From positions 1-13,210 of the forward strand of contig JBHAEP010000020.1 of assembly GCA_041855665.1 (NCBI GenBank): a DNA stretch of 13,210 bases, given 5' to 3'. The DNA is from JBHAEP01 sp041855665 (GTDB lineage Bacteria > Patescibacteriota > Saccharimonadia > Saccharimonadales > Saccharimonadaceae). The notes beneath the pieces are model-generated. The model made no database searches. It worked only from the letters and a program-made list of their open reading frames with translations, and was not told where the DNA came from. How positions within the stretch are numbered: the first letter of the stretch is position 1; each line of letters starts with the position of its first letter. This document shows, in pieces, positions 1 to 6,245 of the stretch. The translations under genes and the position numbers were made by a program.

Positions 1-339
1 CACTCGGAAAATCCCCAAGAATATCGGCAATTGAATCAAAAGAATCAAAATAGTCCTAAATGGACTAATCCCATTCTTTTTATAAAGTTCTAAAGTCGCT
101 AGACCAGCGAGCCGTTTATTATCTTTTACTTTTTCACGAAGTTTTTTCATCTCCGGCTGAATCGAGCGCATTTTTTTAGCTTGATGAAGCTGTTTTTTGA
201 TCAACGGCCATAGCAAAATACGAATAATTAAAGTAAAAATAACTAAGCTAACTCCAAAATCACCACCTGGAATTAAGCCATAAATTACCATTAAAAGATT
301 AAAAATCGGCTGAACTATAACTGTATCAAAAAAATTCAT
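1..339 (-). CDS. yidC: YidC/Oxa1/SpoIIIJ membrane protein insertase, N-terminal 113 residues (runs off the left edge)
   Basis: Inserts and folds proteins in the cytoplasmic membrane, alone or with SecYEG. The visible part begins with a first membrane helix (about residues 8-22), then a second (about 28-46) containing Arg40 in LIIRILLWP. By family knowledge this matches the conserved positive residue of the YidC substrate groove. A basic cytoplasmic hairpin follows (about 47-92, with KKMRSIQPEMKKL), then the start of the next helix (QLPIFLGIF). There is no large periplasmic P1 domain before the first core helix, as in Gram-positive and CPR YidC and unlike E. coli. The ATG follows the rnpA stop codon directly (TAAATG), and its GAGGAG ribosome site lies inside the end of rnpA, so the two are probably translationally coupled. 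The C-terminal part is outside the window. Confidence 0.95.
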   Translation of the reverse strand, partial: MNFFDTVIVQPIFNLLMVIYGLIPGGDFGVSLVIFTLIIRILLWPLIKKQLHQAKKMRSIQPEMKKLREKVKDNKRLAGLATLELYKKNGISPFRTILILLIQLPIFLGIFRV

Positions 340-708
340 TTACTTCTCCTCGTCAATCTTAGGCTGATATAAACCTGACTGCTTAAATAATTCTCTAATG
401 TTTTCCACTAGTTGTTTATGCTCGATATCTCGAACTTCAGCCCCAAAAACCATCACTACTACATCATATGTACCTTGAATTTTTGGAAGTTCATGTCGCA
501 CCACTTCATAGACTCGACGACGAACACGATTTCTACCGACTGCACTTTTAATCACTTTTTTACTAATAACAACAGCAAAACGCGAATTTTCGCGAAAAGG
601 GTTATTAATACTTTTTACAGTAATAAGCCTAGAGCGCGCCGAATTGCCATTTTTATAGACATAGCGCAAACTTCCATAGCCGTGAAATCTATTCTTCTCC
701 GATAACAT
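340..708 (-). CDS. rnpA: Ribonuclease P protein component
   Basis: Protein subunit of RNase P, which works with the catalytic RNA to remove 5' leaders from precursor tRNAs. The 122-residue length is normal for the family. The diagnostic feature is the basic RNR motif: ISKKVIKSAVGRNRVRRRV at about residues 48-66, preceded by an FAVVISKK strand and followed by a conserved helix. Upstream is rpmH and downstream, with no gap, is yidC, which is the standard order beside many bacterial origins. The ATG is preceded by a weak AAGAAG, and by a good extended -10 (TGGTATAAT) only 11 nt upstream. The gene may therefore have its own very short leader in addition to read-through from rpmH. No abnormality is visible in the protein. 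Confidence 0.96.
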   Translation of the reverse strand: MLSEKNRFHGYGSLRYVYKNGNSARSRLITVKSINNPFRENSRFAVVISKKVIKSAVGRNRVRRRVYEVVRHELPKIQGTYDVVVMVFGAEVRDIEHKQLVENIRELFKQSGLYQPKIDEEK

Positions 709-719
709 AAATCTTCTTT

Positions 720-728
720 ATTATACCA
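720..728 (-). promoter_or_regulatory. Candidate extended -10 promoter of rnpA (TGGTATAAT)
   Basis: On the minus strand TATAAT occupies 720-725 with TGG directly upstream, an extended -10 element. It ends 11 nt before the rnpA ATG, so a transcript would have only a few leader bases. No convincing -35 is present at 17 nt; that position falls within the hairpin at 730-757. The rpmH start has the same 11-nt distance from its own -10, which supports this being real. Seen in sequence; promoter activity is inferred. Confidence 0.45.
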
Positions 729-729
729 A

Positions 730-757
730 AAACACCCCTATTTCTCTAGAGGTGTTT
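730..757 (-). terminator. Hairpin with short U tract between rpmH and rnpA (terminator or attenuator)
   Basis: An 11-bp inverted repeat: arms 730-740 and 747-757 with a 6-nt loop. Read as minus-strand RNA, the stem is AAACACCUCUA / UAGGGGUGUUU, fully paired with one G-U wobble, and runs into UUUUUGG. On the plus strand the same position is a mismatch, so the structure favours the rpmH direction. The U run is short, so partial termination is as likely as a full stop. It would let rpmH be expressed more strongly than rnpA and yidC. Confidence 0.55.
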
Positions 758-765
758 GGCGTTTA

Positions 766-903
766 CTATACTGTAAGACGAGCGCGTCCTTTACTGCGAC
801 GTCGCTTAATCACTGCGCGACCTGCTTTTGTTGAAACACGTGCACGGAATCCGTGAGTCTTTGCGCGGTGACGTGTGTGTGGTTGGTGTGTCCTTTTTGG
901 CAT
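766..903 (-). CDS. rpmH: 50S ribosomal protein L34
   Basis: A 45-residue, very basic protein: MPKRTHQPHTRHRAKTHGF at the start, then RARVSTKAGRAVIKRRRSKG and a short RARLTV tail. The P-K-R-T-x-Q-P opening, the HGFRxR centre and the GRxVIxxRRxKGR end are the L34 signature. The length matches the family (about 44-46 residues). It is a structural protein of the large ribosomal subunit. It is the first gene of the minus-strand cluster leaving the origin, followed by rnpA and yidC. No Shine-Dalgarno sequence is visible, and the probable -10 lies only 11 nt before the ATG, suggesting a nearly leaderless message. The stop is TAG. Confidence 0.96.
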   Translation of the reverse strand: MPKRTHQPHTRHRAKTHGFRARVSTKAGRAVIKRRRSKGRARLTV

Positions 904-914
904 ATCAATTATTG

Positions 915-943
915 ATTTTACCAGAAAACACTAAAATATGCAA
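915..943 (-). promoter_or_regulatory. Candidate rpmH promoter (TTGCAT-17 bp-TAAAAT, extended -10)
   Basis: On the minus strand TTGCAT (938-943) and TAAAAT (915-920) are separated by exactly 17 bp, and TGG precedes the -10 hexamer. The -10 ends 11 nt before the rpmH ATG. A perfect palindrome, ATCAATTATTGAT (904-916), fills the space between the -10 and the start codon and could be an operator or chance. The match is good for a sigma-70 type promoter, but activity is inferred. Confidence 0.55.
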
Positions 944-983
944 TGCTGAAGCTTGATTTTTAGTAAAATAATGTTTTTAGATA

Positions 984-1017
984 TTTAGTTTTCCACCTTA
1001 AGCTTTTAGTTTTCCAC
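984..1017 (+). repeat. 21-bp-spaced direct repeat of TTTAGTTTTCCAC
   Basis: The 13-mer TTTAGTTTTCCAC occurs at 984-996 and 1005-1017 with identical sequence. The repeat extends the DnaA box by four upstream bases, and the 21-bp period equals two helical turns. Confidence 0.85.
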
Positions 1018-1097
1018 ATAAATAACAGATGTAATCATGCTCTGTGGAAAACTTTAACTACTGTTTCAGGTTTCAATACTCTACTACAGTTTTCGGC

Positions 1098-1126
1098 TTG
1101 TGGAAAACTATAAAAACAGCTATAGT
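1098..1126 (+). promoter_or_regulatory. Candidate dnaA promoter overlapping a DnaA box
   Basis: TTGTGG (1098-1103) and TATAGT (1121-1126) are separated by 17 bp. The -35 part lies within the DnaA box at 1099-1107, so DnaA bound there would block RNA polymerase. This is the usual logic of dnaA autorepression. The -10 matches TATAAT at five of six positions; the -35 is weak (three of six). The leader before the ATG would be about 55 nt. Confidence 0.4.
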
Positions 1127-1177
1127 TATTAATAAGATTTCACCACAAAAAAATAACATTTAAGGGGATCGCTACGT

Positions 1178-1185
1178 GGGAGGAG
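1178..1185 (+). promoter_or_regulatory. Strong ribosome binding site of dnaA
   Basis: GGGAGGAG lies 4 nt before the ATG at 1190. It is one of the closest matches to the anti-Shine-Dalgarno sequence in the window and fixes the dnaA start. Confidence 0.75.
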
Positions 1186-1189
1186 CGAA

Positions 1190-2563
1190 ATGGATTTATC
1201 GGGATTGTGGCGCAGTGTTTTAGGAGAATTAGAACTCAATACCTCTGGTGCGGAGTTTAATACTTGGTTTAAGGAATTAGAAATTATCGCTCTTAACGAA
1301 GAAAAAATCACTATTGGAGTGAAGAATTCTTTTGTGAAAAATCAAATGCGCAAAAAATACGCAGATAAAATAAAATCTGCTCTAAAAAATAATAATATTG
1401 ACGCTAAAATAATTGACTACGTAGTAGTTTCTACTGGCAAAAAAACTGTAGTAAATCGCGAAACTACTGCCACCCCCTCAAATCAACCTTCGACACAATC
1501 TCCAGTCACCAATCTAATATCCAACTCTAGAGTTTCATCGCAAACTAGCGGTTTAAACCCACGGTACACCTTCGATAATTTCATTGTTGGTGGTAGCAAT
1601 GATCTTGCTCACGCCGCCTGTCAAGCCGTAGCTAGCAACCCAGGAGTTAAATATAATCCCCTTTTTCTATATGGTGGCGTTGGCCTCGGTAAAACTCACT
1701 TAATGCAGGCGGTTGGAAATGAAATAATTAAAAACAACCCAAACGCAAGAGTTCTCTATATCACAATCGAAACTTTTGTTAGCGAATTTATCGCCCATAC
1801 TCGTGCCAAGAAAACTACTGGTTTTAGTGAAAAATATCGCAATGTTGATGTTTTAATTGTTGATGACATGCAATTTATCGCCGGCAAAGAAAAAACTCAA
1901 GAGGAATTCTTCCATACCTTTAATGAACTACATCAAAACAATAAGCAAATTATAATTAGCTCCGATAAACCACCCAAAAGCATACCAACTCTAACCGATC
2001 GTCTAAAGAGCCGTTTTGAATGGGGTATGGCAATTGATATTCAGATGCCAGATTTCGAGACTAGATGTGCAATTATCGAAGCGAAGGCAGCATTATCAAA
2101 CGTAACTCTAGAAAAAGAAACTGTTGAATATATAGCGTCAAATATTAAAACCAATGTTCGAGAACTAGAAGGTGCCTTAAACCAACTACTAGCCTACGCT
2201 GAAATGCGTCAAATTACACCAGATATTTCGATCGCCGAAGGTCTACTTGGCAGTGTTCGAAGTTCTAGACCACAACACATCACCCCTAAAAACATCATTG
2301 ATAAAACTGCAAAATATTTTCAAATATCAGCAAGTGAGATTTGTAGCGCTAAACGTTCTAAAGATATTGTTATGCCAAGGCAAATTGCTATGTATCTACT
2401 TCGCAGCGAGCTTCACTTAAGCTTCCCAAGGATCGCATCCGAACTTGGCAGAAAAGATCACACAACTGCAATGCATTCTATTGAAAAAATTGAAAAAGCA
2501 TCGAAATTAGATTTAGTTGTCCGCGAGCAAATTAACGAAATTAGAGAAAAAATTTATGCCTAG
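1190..2563 (+). CDS. dnaA: Chromosomal replication initiator protein DnaA
   Basis: AAA+ ATPase that binds DnaA boxes, unwinds oriC and recruits the helicase. The 457-residue length is usual. Domain I (about 1-85) carries the family's W-x-x-V-L / FNTWFKEL pattern. A Ser/Thr/Asn-rich linker (about 86-122) is domain II. Domain III starts at NPRYTFDNFIVG and contains Walker A GGVGLGKT (162-169), Walker B VLIVDD (221-226) and the sensor region ISSDKPP. Domain IV ends with the DNA-binding signature GRKDHTTAMHSIEKI (420-434), where RKDHTT contacts the box. Binding sites for the protein lie on both sides of its own gene. The start is set by the GGGAGGAG site. The stop is TAG, followed at once by the second DnaA-box cluster. 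Confidence 0.98.
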   Translation: MDLSGLWRSVLGELELNTSGAEFNTWFKELEIIALNEEKITIGVKNSFVKNQMRKKYADKIKSALKNNNIDAKIIDYVVVSTGKKTVVNRETTATPSNQPSTQSPVTNLISNSRVSSQTSGLNPRYTFDNFIVGGSNDLAHAACQAVASNPGVKYNPLFLYGGVGLGKTHLMQAVGNEIIKNNPNARVLYITIETFVSEFIAHTRAKKTTGFSEKYRNVDVLIVDDMQFIAGKEKTQEEFFHTFNELHQNNKQIIISSDKPPKSIPTLTDRLKSRFEWGMAIDIQMPDFETRCAIIEAKAALSNVTLEKETVEYIASNIKTNVRELEGALNQLLAYAEMRQITPDISIAEGLLGSVRSSRPQHITPKNIIDKTAKYFQISASEICSAKRSKDIVMPRQIAMYLLRSELHLSFPRIASELGRKDHTTAMHSIEKIEKASKLDLVVREQINEIREKIYA

Positions 2564-2828
2564 AACCTGTGAAAAACTTGTGGAATTTCAGTGGCAAAAG
2601 TCACGAAAAACCTATGGAATATTTATCCACCAAACTGTGAATAACTTTTTTAACCCCACTATGGACCGTGTAAAAATGCTACTTTTCCAAACCTTATCCA
2701 CCAACTTCCACAGTAAGTTTTCCCTAGGATGTGAAGAAATTTTACATCTGTTTGAACACAAGTTTTACCCAGTTTCCACAATACCTACTATTACTAAAAC
2801 CAAAGAAAAAATTTAAGGAATTATAATA
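2564..2828. other. oriC: Downstream half of the replication origin between dnaA and dnaN, with unwinding region
   Basis: A 265-bp gene-free stretch dense in DnaA-box-like sequences. Full TTWTNCACA matches on the minus strand are TTTTTCACA (2568-2576) and TTATTCACA (2636-2644). One-mismatch boxes on the plus strand are TTATCCACC (2623-2631 and 2694-2702) and GTTTCCACA (2772-2780). Weaker copies occur at 2579-2587 (minus) and 2704-2712 (plus). The last box is followed by a DnaA-trio-like run (2785-2796) and an A-rich stretch up to the dnaN ribosome site. This is the position of the unwinding element in Bacillus subtilis (dnaA-dnaN interval). A 99-codon open frame crosses this region but is explained by the origin. 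Confidence 0.85.
2785..2796 (+). other. DnaA-trio element (CTA CTA TTA CTA) of the origin unwinding site
   Basis: Four successive triplets CTA, CTA, TTA, CTA start 4 nt after the DnaA box at 2772-2780. On the minus strand they read 3'-GAT GAT AAT GAT-5', the DnaA-trio pattern described in B. subtilis. There the same triplets lie between the last DnaA boxes and the AT-rich unwinding element and guide DnaA onto one strand. An AT-rich tract (2797-2828) follows on the expected side. Sequence match is direct; function is by analogy. Confidence 0.65.
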
Positions 2829-3929
2829 ATGGAACTCACAGTCACCCAAGAAAATTTCGCAAGAGCGTTATCAAATGTAACTCGAGTAGCAAGTACAAGG
2901 ACGCAGCTACCTATTCTAAGTAATATTTTACTTAGAACTGACGGAAATCAATTACTGGTTGCAGCTATGGATTTAGAAATGGCTACTCAACAATTAATTG
3001 GTGCAAAAATAATTCATCCAGGATCGATTACTATACCTGCAAAATTAATCAGCGAGTTTGTATCTAGCCTACCAAAAGGTCCAGTAGAATTAAAAGTTGA
3101 TGGAAATCATTTAAGGATTAAATCTGGTAAATTCATAGCGACAATTAACGGAGTTTCAGCTGAAGATTATCCGGAATTGCCGACTATAGATGAGAAAATT
3201 GCGATTAGTTATAATATTGCAATTGATGATTTTAAGCAAGCTGTAAACCAGACTATTATAACTGCCGGCAGCGATCCAGCTCGCCCAATTCTAACAGGTG
3301 TTTATTGGCATTCTTTCGATGGTTTTTTGTATATGGCAGCAACTGATGGATACCGTTTAAGTGAAAGAAAAGTCGTTGAAACTGTAAGTGAAGTTGCGGC
3401 AATTATTCCGACAAATAGCTTACGTGAGGTTTTGCGTAGTTTGACTGACGATCTAGAGTCGATTGATATTCTGTTTGATGAAGAGCAAGTTCGTTTTCGA
3501 GCTGGAGATGTTGAAATTACTAGCCAGTTAGTTAATGGAAACTTCCCAGATTATAGGAAGTTAATCCCTGCTTCATCTGAAACTGAAGTAAAAATTAATA
3601 AACCAGAATTTATTAGAATCACTAAAATCGCAGGTCTTTTTGCTAGAAATTCAGGCGGAAGCATTACACTTGTAGCTGATAGTGAAAAGTCAAATTTTTC
3701 TATTTCATCTGTCGCCTCTCAACTTGGTGAGAATACTTCTGAAGCTAGCGCTGAAATTACGAGCGATGGCGAAGTGACTTTGAACTCAAGTTATCTACTG
3801 GAAGCGTTAAATGCGACCGAAGGTGAAGAGGTTACATTTAGTTTTAGTGGAAAAATGTCGCCTTGCGTAGTTCGTGGAGTGACCAAGAATCCAAATTACC
3901 TACATATCATAATGCCAGTAAAAAGCTAA
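2829..3929 (+). CDS. dnaN: DNA polymerase III subunit beta (sliding clamp)
   Basis: Ring-shaped processivity factor that tethers DNA polymerase III and other repair and replication proteins to DNA. The 366-residue length and three repeated clamp folds are typical. The N-terminal fold has LPILSNILLRTDGNQLLVAAMDLEM, the middle has RPILTGVYWHSF and AATDGYRLSERKV, and the C-terminal fold ends in NPNYLHIIMPVKS. The last part corresponds to the conserved C-terminal P-M-R/K stretch that lines the protein-binding pocket. The start has AAGGAA (2815-2820) 8 nt upstream and follows the origin unwinding region directly. recF begins 6 nt after the TAA stop, so the two are probably cotranscribed. Confidence 0.98.
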   Translation: MELTVTQENFARALSNVTRVASTRTQLPILSNILLRTDGNQLLVAAMDLEMATQQLIGAKIIHPGSITIPAKLISEFVSSLPKGPVELKVDGNHLRIKSGKFIATINGVSAEDYPELPTIDEKIAISYNIAIDDFKQAVNQTIITAGSDPARPILTGVYWHSFDGFLYMAATDGYRLSERKVVETVSEVAAIIPTNSLREVLRSLTDDLESIDILFDEEQVRFRAGDVEITSQLVNGNFPDYRKLIPASSETEVKINKPEFIRITKIAGLFARNSGGSITLVADSEKSNFSISSVASQLGENTSEASAEITSDGEVTLNSSYLLEALNATEGEEVTFSFSGKMSPCVVRGVTKNPNYLHIIMPVKS

Positions 3930-3935
3930 TTATCA

Positions 3936-4970
3936 ATGCAAATAACTAAATTATCAGTTCAGTTTGTGCGTTCGCATGATCAATTTGTTTTGGATTTATC
4001 CCCAGAAGTTACTGTTTTAGTTGGTCAAAATGGCGCCGGAAAAACTTCCCTACTTGAAGCAATTTATATTGGACTTTTAGGGACTTCTTTTCGTGGAACT
4101 GATAAAGAAGTTTTGCAAAATAATCAAGATTGGTGGCGAATCGATCTAAAGGATGCGGAAGAAAATGTCCGTTCGATTCTTTTTGATTATAAAAAGCAAT
4201 CAGGAAAGAAGAAAATCATCATTAACGATAGTGTTAGTTATCGCATGAAATTAGCCGATAAATATCCGGTAGTACTTTTTGAGCCAGATGATCTGCAGCT
4301 TTTATCGGGGTCTCCGACGCGTAGGCGCAATTTTATCGACAGAATGATATCTCAGATGGATCCTTTGTATTCTAGCCATTTACGACGATATGAGAGGGCT
4401 TTGAAGCAAAGAAATACTTTACTGAAGAGTGAACTTGCCACTGGTGATGATTTTTTTCCTTGGAATATTTCTTTAAGCGAGCACGGTGCTTATATTATTG
4501 AGCGACGAATTCAAGTTATTGAGCAGTTGAATTATTTTTTAACTGATGAATATCGCAAAATTTCTCAAAATGATGATGTGATTTCTTTGCATTATTCCAA
4601 TACTTATATTGGTGATGTGCGCGGAAAAATGCTTTCTGAGTTGGAGGATAGTTTTAGCCGCGATAAAATTTTAGGATATACGAGCGTTGGCCCTCATCGT
4701 CATGATTTTGTGTCAAATTTCAATGACGCAGTTTTAAGTAGTGTGGCATCTCGCGGCGAGGTTCGCACTATGCTTTTAGCATTGAAATTCATCGAATCTC
4801 ATTTAATCGAAAAAGCGACCGGTAAAAAACCGATCGTTTTACTTGATGATGTTTTTAGCGAATTAGACTCTACAAGGCAAATGGCCCTTACAAAATTGCA
4901 GGGCCATCAGATTATTATTACTTCCACTTCACCTAGCGGATATTCTGGTGAGCATGTGGTGAGGGTTTAA
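3936..4970 (+). CDS. recF: DNA replication and repair protein RecF
   Basis: SMC/ABC-like ATPase that helps load RecA at gaps through RecFOR. The 344-residue protein has Walker A GQNGAGKTS (30-38) in the family context VTVLVGQNGAGKTSLLEAIY. The PDDLQLLSGSPTRRRNFIDRM block follows in the middle. The ABC-like signature is SRGEVR (272-277), and Walker B with the following D-loop is VLLDDVFSELD (about 301-311). The signature differs slightly from the more common S-x-G-Q-x-R, with Glu in place of Gln. There is no clear Shine-Dalgarno before the ATG; coupling to the dnaN stop 6 nt upstream is likely. Its stop codon overlaps the stop of the converging minus-strand gene by three bases. Confidence 0.96.
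   Translation: MQITKLSVQFVRSHDQFVLDLSPEVTVLVGQNGAGKTSLLEAIYIGLLGTSFRGTDKEVLQNNQDWWRIDLKDAEENVRSILFDYKKQSGKKKIIINDSVSYRMKLADKYPVVLFEPDDLQLLSGSPTRRRNFIDRMISQMDPLYSSHLRRYERALKQRNTLLKSELATGDDFFPWNISLSEHGAYIIERRIQVIEQLNYFLTDEYRKISQNDDVISLHYSNTYIGDVRGKMLSELEDSFSRDKILGYTSVGPHRHDFVSNFNDAVLSSVASRGEVRTMLLALKFIESHLIEKATGKKPIVLLDDVFSELDSTRQMALTKLQGHQIIITSTSPSGYSGEHVVRV
4881..4907. repeat. Perfect 8-bp GC-rich inverted repeat near the 3' end of recF
   Basis: ATGGCCCT (4881-4888) and AGGGCCAT (4900-4907) form a perfect stem with an 11-nt loop. It lies inside recF about 60 nt before the stop. There is no proper U tract on either side, so it is not a standard terminator. The converging genes leave no intergenic room for one, however, so this hairpin may slow polymerases from either direction. 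Confidence 0.6.
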
Positions 4971-5581
4971 AGCCTGTTTATTTCAGATAGTATAGATTTA
5001 TCTATATCTGGATATTCCTCTTTAGATAGGAGCTGTTGAGGAGGATTGGTTATGATTTCCCATTTATTATCTTTTTTATGAAGTACTATCTTTAAAGTAT
5101 CTCGAAATTCAGCGGTCGGATTATTATATATAAGATTAGCTCCATAAATATTCCCTTCTCCATAAAGTGATCCATTTTCTATAGTATATAAATTGAATAT
5201 ATTAGGAAATTTCGCAACCATACTAGATTCAATAGCTGTTTTTTCGCTATTGAGTAGTGACGCCAACTTATCCTTCGAGTAACTCAAATCTATAGAAAAG
5301 TTAGATTGACTTCCGTCTATTTTGATATTTTCTCCATTGTAGACAACTTCATCACTTTGTGGATCTATCGAATATTCCCCCTTTTCTACCCTAATTTCTT
5401 GATTATTTTTAATTAATATAGATTTGCCAGTTTCTATATTTACTATCTTTACATTGCCAAATTTATCCTTATAGGATAGTGTTATATCTGTAAATTTATT
5501 CATGTAAAAAATGAAAGAAATAATTGCTATGGAGAGTGTGAATATAATTATAGACAGTACGATCTTATTGATTGGCTTCAT
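4967..5581 (-). CDS. Small membrane-anchored protein of unknown function, last gene of the VirB4 operon
   Basis: Not recognised. The 204-residue protein has a short basic N-terminus (MKPINK), one membrane helix (about residues 6-27) and a remaining, mostly beta-rich, extracytoplasmic part of about 175 residues. The latter has a GENIKIDGSQ segment, a Lys/Glu-rich middle, and a C-terminal stretch (EFRDTLKIVLHKKDNKWEI) that looks like a strand pair. The overall plan (one N-terminal helix plus a compact outer domain) resembles VirB8/TcpC-type secretion components, but no motif proves this. A start 15 nt further upstream (5596, MRIIN) is possible. The chosen ATG is 1 nt after the preceding stop and has GAGGA 8 nt upstream. 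The stop overlaps that of recF. Confidence 0.8.
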   Translation of the reverse strand: MKPINKIVLSIIIFTLSIAIISFIFYMNKFTDITLSYKDKFGNVKIVNIETGKSILIKNNQEIRVEKGEYSIDPQSDEVVYNGENIKIDGSQSNFSIDLSYSKDKLASLLNSEKTAIESSMVAKFPNIFNLYTIENGSLYGEGNIYGANLIYNNPTAEFRDTLKIVLHKKDNKWEIITNPPQQLLSKEEYPDIDKSILSEINRL

Positions 5582-5582
5582 G

Positions 5583-6245
5583 TTAATTATCCTCATTTAA
5601 TAACGGGTTTTCATATCCCAAGAATTCAACTTTGTAATCAGTAGGGTCTATATCTTGACGATACATCTCCTTGATGGCTGCTTGTCTATATCTAGCCGAA
5701 GTTGCTTTAACTGTTAAAAATATTCCATCTCCATCAGTTCGTCTATAGCTAATAGTATAGTAAGGATCTTTTATTGGTAATTTTTGAATTACTGGATATT
5801 TTTCAGTCCATGCCCTTCCGTATTCGTCTGAAATCTGAAATTGAATTTTTTCAAATTCCTTGATTTGTTTTTGATGATTCTCTACCCACTTCTCACCTTT
5901 TTTGCTATTTGGAGTAAGTGATACTAAGACTGTAGGTTTACTTAATACCTTTTTATTTACTTCTAATTTTTGCTTCAGTGTTTCAAAGTCTTCATGTTTA
6001 ATCTCTACTTCGTATATTCCTTCTGGAATATAAACAGTTCCATTTTTATATTCTTTGCCATTTATTATAGTTTTTGCACTAGACGGATTAGTTTTTATGT
6101 CAACAGCTATTTTATCTTTTTTCTGGTTAATGTCATTTATGTAAAACACCGCACCTAGTGTGATTGTCAGTACTAATATAGATATCATAAACAGTATGAT
6201 TTTCTTGGGATTTGAATATATAAAACTTGTTATTTTGTCTATCAT
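5583..6245 (-). CDS. Membrane-anchored PEGA-domain protein
   Basis: A 220-residue protein with a basic N-terminus, one membrane helix (about 15-36), and then a PEGA-type domain (about 47-110). The key pattern is VDIKTNPSSAKTIINGKEYKNGT followed by VYIPEGIYEVEIKHEDF, where PEG-Y-V-E is the family hallmark. PEGA domains are small beta folds found in surface and S-layer-linked proteins; the ligand here is unknown. The C-terminal half (about 115-220) is a separate, unrecognised alpha/beta segment with YYTISYRRTDGDG and an ending DPTDYKVEFLGYENP. The ATG overlaps the TGA of the upstream wall hydrolase (ATGA), a sign of translational coupling. That points to a shared role at the cell surface in the same secretion apparatus. 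Confidence 0.82.
   Translation of the reverse strand: MIDKITSFIYSNPKKIILFMISILVLTITLGAVFYINDINQKKDKIAVDIKTNPSSAKTIINGKEYKNGTVYIPEGIYEVEIKHEDFETLKQKLEVNKKVLSKPTVLVSLTPNSKKGEKWVENHQKQIKEFEKIQFQISDEYGRAWTEKYPVIQKLPIKDPYYTISYRRTDGDGIFLTVKATSARYRQAAIKEMYRQDIDPTDYKVEFLGYENPLLNEDN
5590..5594 (-). promoter_or_regulatory. Ribosome binding site deciding the start at 5581
   Basis: GAGGA on the minus strand, 8 nt before the ATG at 5581 and inside the last codons of the preceding gene. The alternative ATG at 5594-5596 overlaps this element and has no site of its own, so the shorter 204-residue protein is preferred. Confidence 0.6.

Larger units (their letters stand above)
904..1189. other. oriC: Upstream half of the replication origin: DnaA-box cluster between rpmH and dnaA
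   Basis: This gene-free 286-bp stretch carries four copies of the 10-mer AGTTTTCCAC. Two are forward (987-996 and 1008-1017, 21 bp apart) and two reversed (as GTGGAAAACT at 1044-1053 and 1100-1109). As 9-mer boxes they are TTTTCCACC (989-997), TTTTCCACA (1010-1018) and, on the minus strand, TTTTCCACA (1043-1051 and 1099-1107). Three match the TTWTNCACA consensus fully and one misses the last base. The two forward copies are two helical turns apart, so DnaA bound there would lie on the same face. The divergent promoters of rpmH and dnaA flank the cluster. It is probably both the DnaA-controlled regulatory region of dnaA and one part of a bipartite oriC. Confidence 0.8.

Noticed and set aside
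412..705. 97-codon open frame antisense to rnpA
   Set aside because: It lies fully opposite a well-conserved gene, and its translation looks random.
1078..1090. CTACTA next to the upstream DnaA boxes as a second DnaA-trio
   Set aside because: Only two triplets, wrong spacing from a box, and no adjoining AT-rich element on the expected side.
2517..2816. 99-codon plus-strand open frame between dnaA and dnaN
   Set aside because: It overlaps the end of dnaA, covers the DnaA-box cluster and has no recognisable protein features; its composition follows from the origin repeats.
4987..5002. Short TATAGA/TCTATA inverted repeat just after recF as a terminator
   Set aside because: The 6-bp stem is entirely AT apart from one pair, lies inside coding sequence and has no U tract.
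5582..5596. Upstream start (MRIIN) for the last operon gene
   Set aside because: That ATG overlaps the GAGGA element that best serves the ATG at 5579-5581 and would create a 14-nt overlap without its own ribosome site.
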